From an uncultured Bacilli bacterium (GTDB lineage: Bacteria; Bacillota_I; Bacilli_A; RF39; UBA660), in NCBI GenBank assembly GCA_947630935.1, contig CANRJL010000042.1, positions 1 through 8,673 on the forward strand: a DNA stretch of 8,673 bases. The letters are read 5' to 3'. Position numbers and translations under genes: made by a program. This document shows, piece after piece, positions 7,060-8,673 of the stretch; the stretch's first letter is position 1, and each line of letters begins with the position of its first letter. Below the pieces are notes generated by a model that was given only the letters and a program-made list of their open reading frames with translations, made no database searches and was not told where the DNA came from.

Positions 7060-8025
7060 TTAGTCCCTCCTTAAAAAAGATGGTAAAATATCTAACATTT
7101 CTTTTGGAACATGATAGACTTTTAATGTACAAGGCTTTTTAACATAGAAAAAACCTACTCCTTTTATAATAACATTAGTTTCTTTTAAAACATTAATAAT
7201 AAGTGGTTTTTCATTTAAATAAAGCAAATTATTAGCATATATTTTTTGAGGTTTTAACTTATTACTAAAAAAACAAGTAATACTATTTTCTTTATCAGTA
7301 ATAATTCTTCCGATATTATTTAAAATAATTCCAGCATTAGCTTTAAGAGGCATAGTTATTGATTTAATTGGTTTTTTAACTGTAATTTCTTTTAATAAAT
7401 CTAAATCATACTGATATTTATAAGTTAAACCTACCGTATCATATATGATGGGGTTAACAGATATTTTAGAAAAATCTAAAGTTGTATTAGGAATTTCGGA
7501 AACTGTTAAATTTAAATTTTCAAATAGTTCATTTAAAAGACTACTCTTACCTGTATTAGTCATGCCTAAAAAATAAATAGGAAAAGATATCTTAGCTATT
7601 TTTTCTAAAATTGTATTTATTCCAGTTTTTCTTTTTTGGCTTGTAAATATTATTTCTTCTTTTATTTGTTCTTTATTTTTTAGCCAATCAATAATCTTTT
7701 GATGAGAGATTTCTTGCGGAATAATATCTTCTTTACTCACGACAAATATTTTGGGCATATTAATGCTTTTATAATAGTCTAGCGCTTCTCTATTAAAATT
7801 CATTATGTCACATATAAAGAAACAAAAACCTTGTTTCTTTGCTATTTTATTTAAAATAATTTGATTATTTACTTTGGTATCAACATTTACTAAATCATGA
7901 TAATGAGTTAGGCGATAGCAACGCATGCAATAACCTTTAGCTAAAACTTCTTCTTTAATATACCCGACTTTTGAGGCATCTTTGGTTTGTAATTTAACTC
8001 CACATCCTAAGCAAGTTTTAGTCAT
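7060..8025 (-). CDS. yqeH: YqeH-like circularly permuted GTPase
   Basis: Ribosome-assembly GTPase; in Bacillus YqeH is needed for 30S subunit maturation. Seen: N-terminal zinc finger with Cys5, Cys8, Cys33 and Cys36 (CLGC...CMRC), then GTPase motifs in permuted order: G4 SKED (97-100), G5-like FTSQKRKTG (127-135), G1 GMTNTGKSS (154-162), G2 PNTT (179-182), G3 DTVG (196-199). The order G4-G5-G1-G2-G3 with a zinc finger is diagnostic of the YqeH type. At 321 residues it is shorter than the roughly 366 of Bacillus YqeH, and three motifs depart from the usual form (NKxD to SKED, PGTT to PNTT, DTPG to DTVG), so it is a diverged member. Its start follows AGGAGA at 6 nt and overlaps the end of yqeG by 8 bp, matching the yqeG-yqeH pairing seen in Bacillus. 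Confidence 0.9.
   Translation of the reverse strand: MTKTCLGCGVKLQTKDASKVGYIKEEVLAKGYCMRCYRLTHYHDLVNVDTKVNNQIILNKIAKKQGFCFFICDIMNFNREALDYYKSINMPKIFVVSKEDIIPQEISHQKIIDWLKNKEQIKEEIIFTSQKRKTGINTILEKIAKISFPIYFLGMTNTGKSSLLNELFENLNLTVSEIPNTTLDFSKISVNPIIYDTVGLTYKYQYDLDLLKEITVKKPIKSITMPLKANAGIILNNIGRIITDKENSITCFFSNKLKPQKIYANNLLYLNEKPLIINVLKETNVIIKGVGFFYVKKPCTLKVYHVPKEMLDILPSFLRRD
7066..7072 (-). promoter_or_regulatory. Ribosome binding site of mutL inside the end of yqeH
   Basis: AAGGAGG on the minus strand, 7 nt before the mutL ATG. It lies inside the last sense codons of yqeH (encoding Leu-Arg-Arg before the terminal Asp), so ribosomes finishing yqeH cover this site and coupling of the two translations is likely. 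Confidence 0.8.
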
Positions 8026-8539
8026 AATATTCTCCTATTTGCAAAAGACCTTTTTTAGCTAATTTTTTATATATTTTTTTCTCAAAGAAGCGATTAATTT
8101 TAGTTGGCAAAATTTCATTATGATTTATAGGGTTTACTAATATACTTGTAAGTTGTAAACGATTAGCGCCATAAATATCAGTTAGTAATTGGTCACCGAT
8201 ACAAGCAACTTCAGTATCTTTAACATGATATAAATCAAGAACTTTTAAATATTTTTTTTTGCTTGGTTTAAAAGCATGATATGCACTATTGATGTTACAC
8301 TTTTCTTTAAAAGGTTCAACTCTTTTTTTGGAAGCATTAGAAAGGATAGCCAGATGAAAACCCATTTCATCTAATTGCCCAAATAAATCAAGGATAGCTT
8401 GTTCAGGAGTGGGCATTTCTCTTGCAGCAATAGTATTATCTAAATCAAAAATTAAACATTTTATGCCAGCTTGTTTTAATTTTTGATAATTAATTGCATA
8501 AATACTTTTTTGATAAATGTCTGGTCTAAATATATCCAT
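8018..8539 (-). CDS. yqeG: YqeG family HAD IIIA-type phosphatase
   Basis: A 173-residue cytoplasmic HAD-superfamily phosphatase. Seen: motif I DLDNT (32-36, nucleophile Asp32 and acid/base Asp34), motif II LSNAS (66-70) followed by RV, motif III Lys in FKPSKKKY (90-97), and motif IV GDQLLTDIYGAN (115-126), a sequence characteristic of YqeG. The substrate is not established for the family. It is the first gene of the operon, with ATG 8539 preceded by AAAGGGAAG and a strong promoter about 27 bp upstream. Next to yqeH, as in Bacillus, which suggests a shared link to ribosome assembly or translation. Confidence 0.93.
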   Translation of the reverse strand: MDIFRPDIYQKSIYAINYQKLKQAGIKCLIFDLDNTIAAREMPTPEQAILDLFGQLDEMGFHLAILSNASKKRVEPFKEKCNINSAYHAFKPSKKKYLKVLDLYHVKDTEVACIGDQLLTDIYGANRLQLTSILVNPINHNEILPTKINRFFEKKIYKKLAKKGLLQIGEYYD

Positions 8540-8550
8540 AAAACTTCCCT

Positions 8551-8564
8551 TTCTTAATTAAGAA
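8551..8564. repeat. 14-bp perfect palindrome at the operon transcript start
   Basis: TTCTTAATTAAGAA is its own reverse complement and lies between the -10 box and the yqeG ribosome binding site, covering the predicted transcript start (about 8559). A repressor could bind here, but palindromes of this length are expected a few times by chance in DNA this AT-rich. Confidence 0.3.
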
Positions 8565-8565
8565 T

Positions 8566-8594
8566 ATTATATAATTTTTCCCAATATTTAGCAA
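8566..8594 (-). promoter_or_regulatory. Sigma-A promoter of the yqeG-yqeH-mutL-miaA operon
   Basis: Minus strand: TTGCTA (8594-8589), a 17-bp spacer, then a perfect TATAAT (8571-8566). The transcript should start near 8559, leaving about 20 nt of leader that contains the yqeG ribosome binding site. It is the strongest promoter match in the window, and the only clear one upstream of the five genes. Confidence 0.75.
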
Positions 8595-8624
8595 TTAATC
8601 TTTTGCATTTGTTAATCCTTTTTA

Positions 8625-8659
8625 AAAATGTCAGTATAAAATTTTTTTAAAATGTCAGT
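8625..8659. repeat. Pair of direct repeats AAAATGTCAGT, 24 bp apart
   Basis: AAAATGTCAGT occurs at 8625-8635 and 8649-8659, each preceded by a T run (TTTTTA and TTTTTTTA). The stretch 8595-8673 has no open reading frame of meaningful length on either strand. The repeats lie upstream of the yqeG promoter, and the second ends 14 bp from the window edge. They may be binding sites for a regulator, or the start of an insertion sequence whose ends carry repeated TGTCAGT boxes. Confidence 0.55.
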
Positions 8660-8673
8660 TTTAATATGCTAGA

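Noticed and set aside
8594..8614. Six-codon reading frame (M-Q-K-I-N-C) on the minus strand with AAGG upstream
   Set aside because: It lies upstream of and runs into the -35 box of the operon promoter, so it would not be on the operon transcript; its length is within chance.
1..8673. CRISPR array, tRNA or rRNA genes
   Set aside because: No regularly spaced repeats with unique spacers and no tRNA-like arms or rRNA-like conserved stretches were seen; nearly all of the window is covered by protein genes.
1..8673. Mycoplasma-type code with TGA as tryptophan
   Set aside because: Tryptophans in the genes are encoded by TGG, and TGA ends the gene at 4665 in an ATGA overlap with miaA, so the standard code applies.

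Overview
The window is AT-rich (roughly a quarter G+C by eye). It uses the standard bacterial code: TGG is the tryptophan codon and TGA occurs as a stop. Genes are tightly packed, with AGGAGG-type ribosome binding sites and TTGxxx-17-TATAAT-like promoters. With a class B sortase, an LPXTG-type surface protein, an endonuclease-type MutL and a YqeG/YqeH pair, this points to a walled, low-GC Gram-positive bacterium (Bacillota, perhaps an Erysipelotrichia-like or related gut lineage). The exact taxon cannot be read from the sequence.

Region 1 (1-1452, minus strand): the N-terminal 484 codons of a large superfamily 2 DEAD/DEAH-type helicase that runs off the left edge. It has its own promoter at 1465-1493 and carries a SAP-like segment after the helicase core.

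Region 2 (1501-3796): a divergent two-gene cell-surface module. A secreted CAP-domain protein with an NPATG cell-wall sorting signal (minus strand) and a class B sortase (plus strand) are driven from back-to-back promoters whose -35 boxes lie 7 bp apart. A hairpin terminator closes the CAP gene. The likely reading is that the sortase anchors the neighbouring CAP protein. The sortase is odd in having lysine where the catalytic arginine is expected.

Region 3 (3793-8594, minus strand): a five-gene housekeeping operon, yqeG (HAD phosphatase), yqeH (circularly permuted GTPase, ribosome assembly), mutL (mismatch repair), an unrecognised tyrosine-rich 207-residue protein, and miaA (tRNA i6A37 synthesis). 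Junctions are an 8-bp overlap, a 1-bp gap, a 21-bp gap and a 4-bp ATGA overlap, so the genes are probably co-transcribed and partly translationally coupled. A consensus-like promoter lies at 8566-8594. The operon meets the sortase gene tail to tail with a 4-bp overlap of stop codons.

Region 4 (8595-8673): non-coding. It contains a pair of direct repeats, AAAATGTCAGT, 24 bp apart, which may be operator sites or the end of an insertion sequence lying mostly outside the window.

Most of the window is ordinary chromosomal housekeeping. The parts most worth following up are the sortase/CAP pair with its catalytic substitution, the unidentified gene between mutL and miaA, the helicase with its SAP-like segment, and the right-edge repeats.
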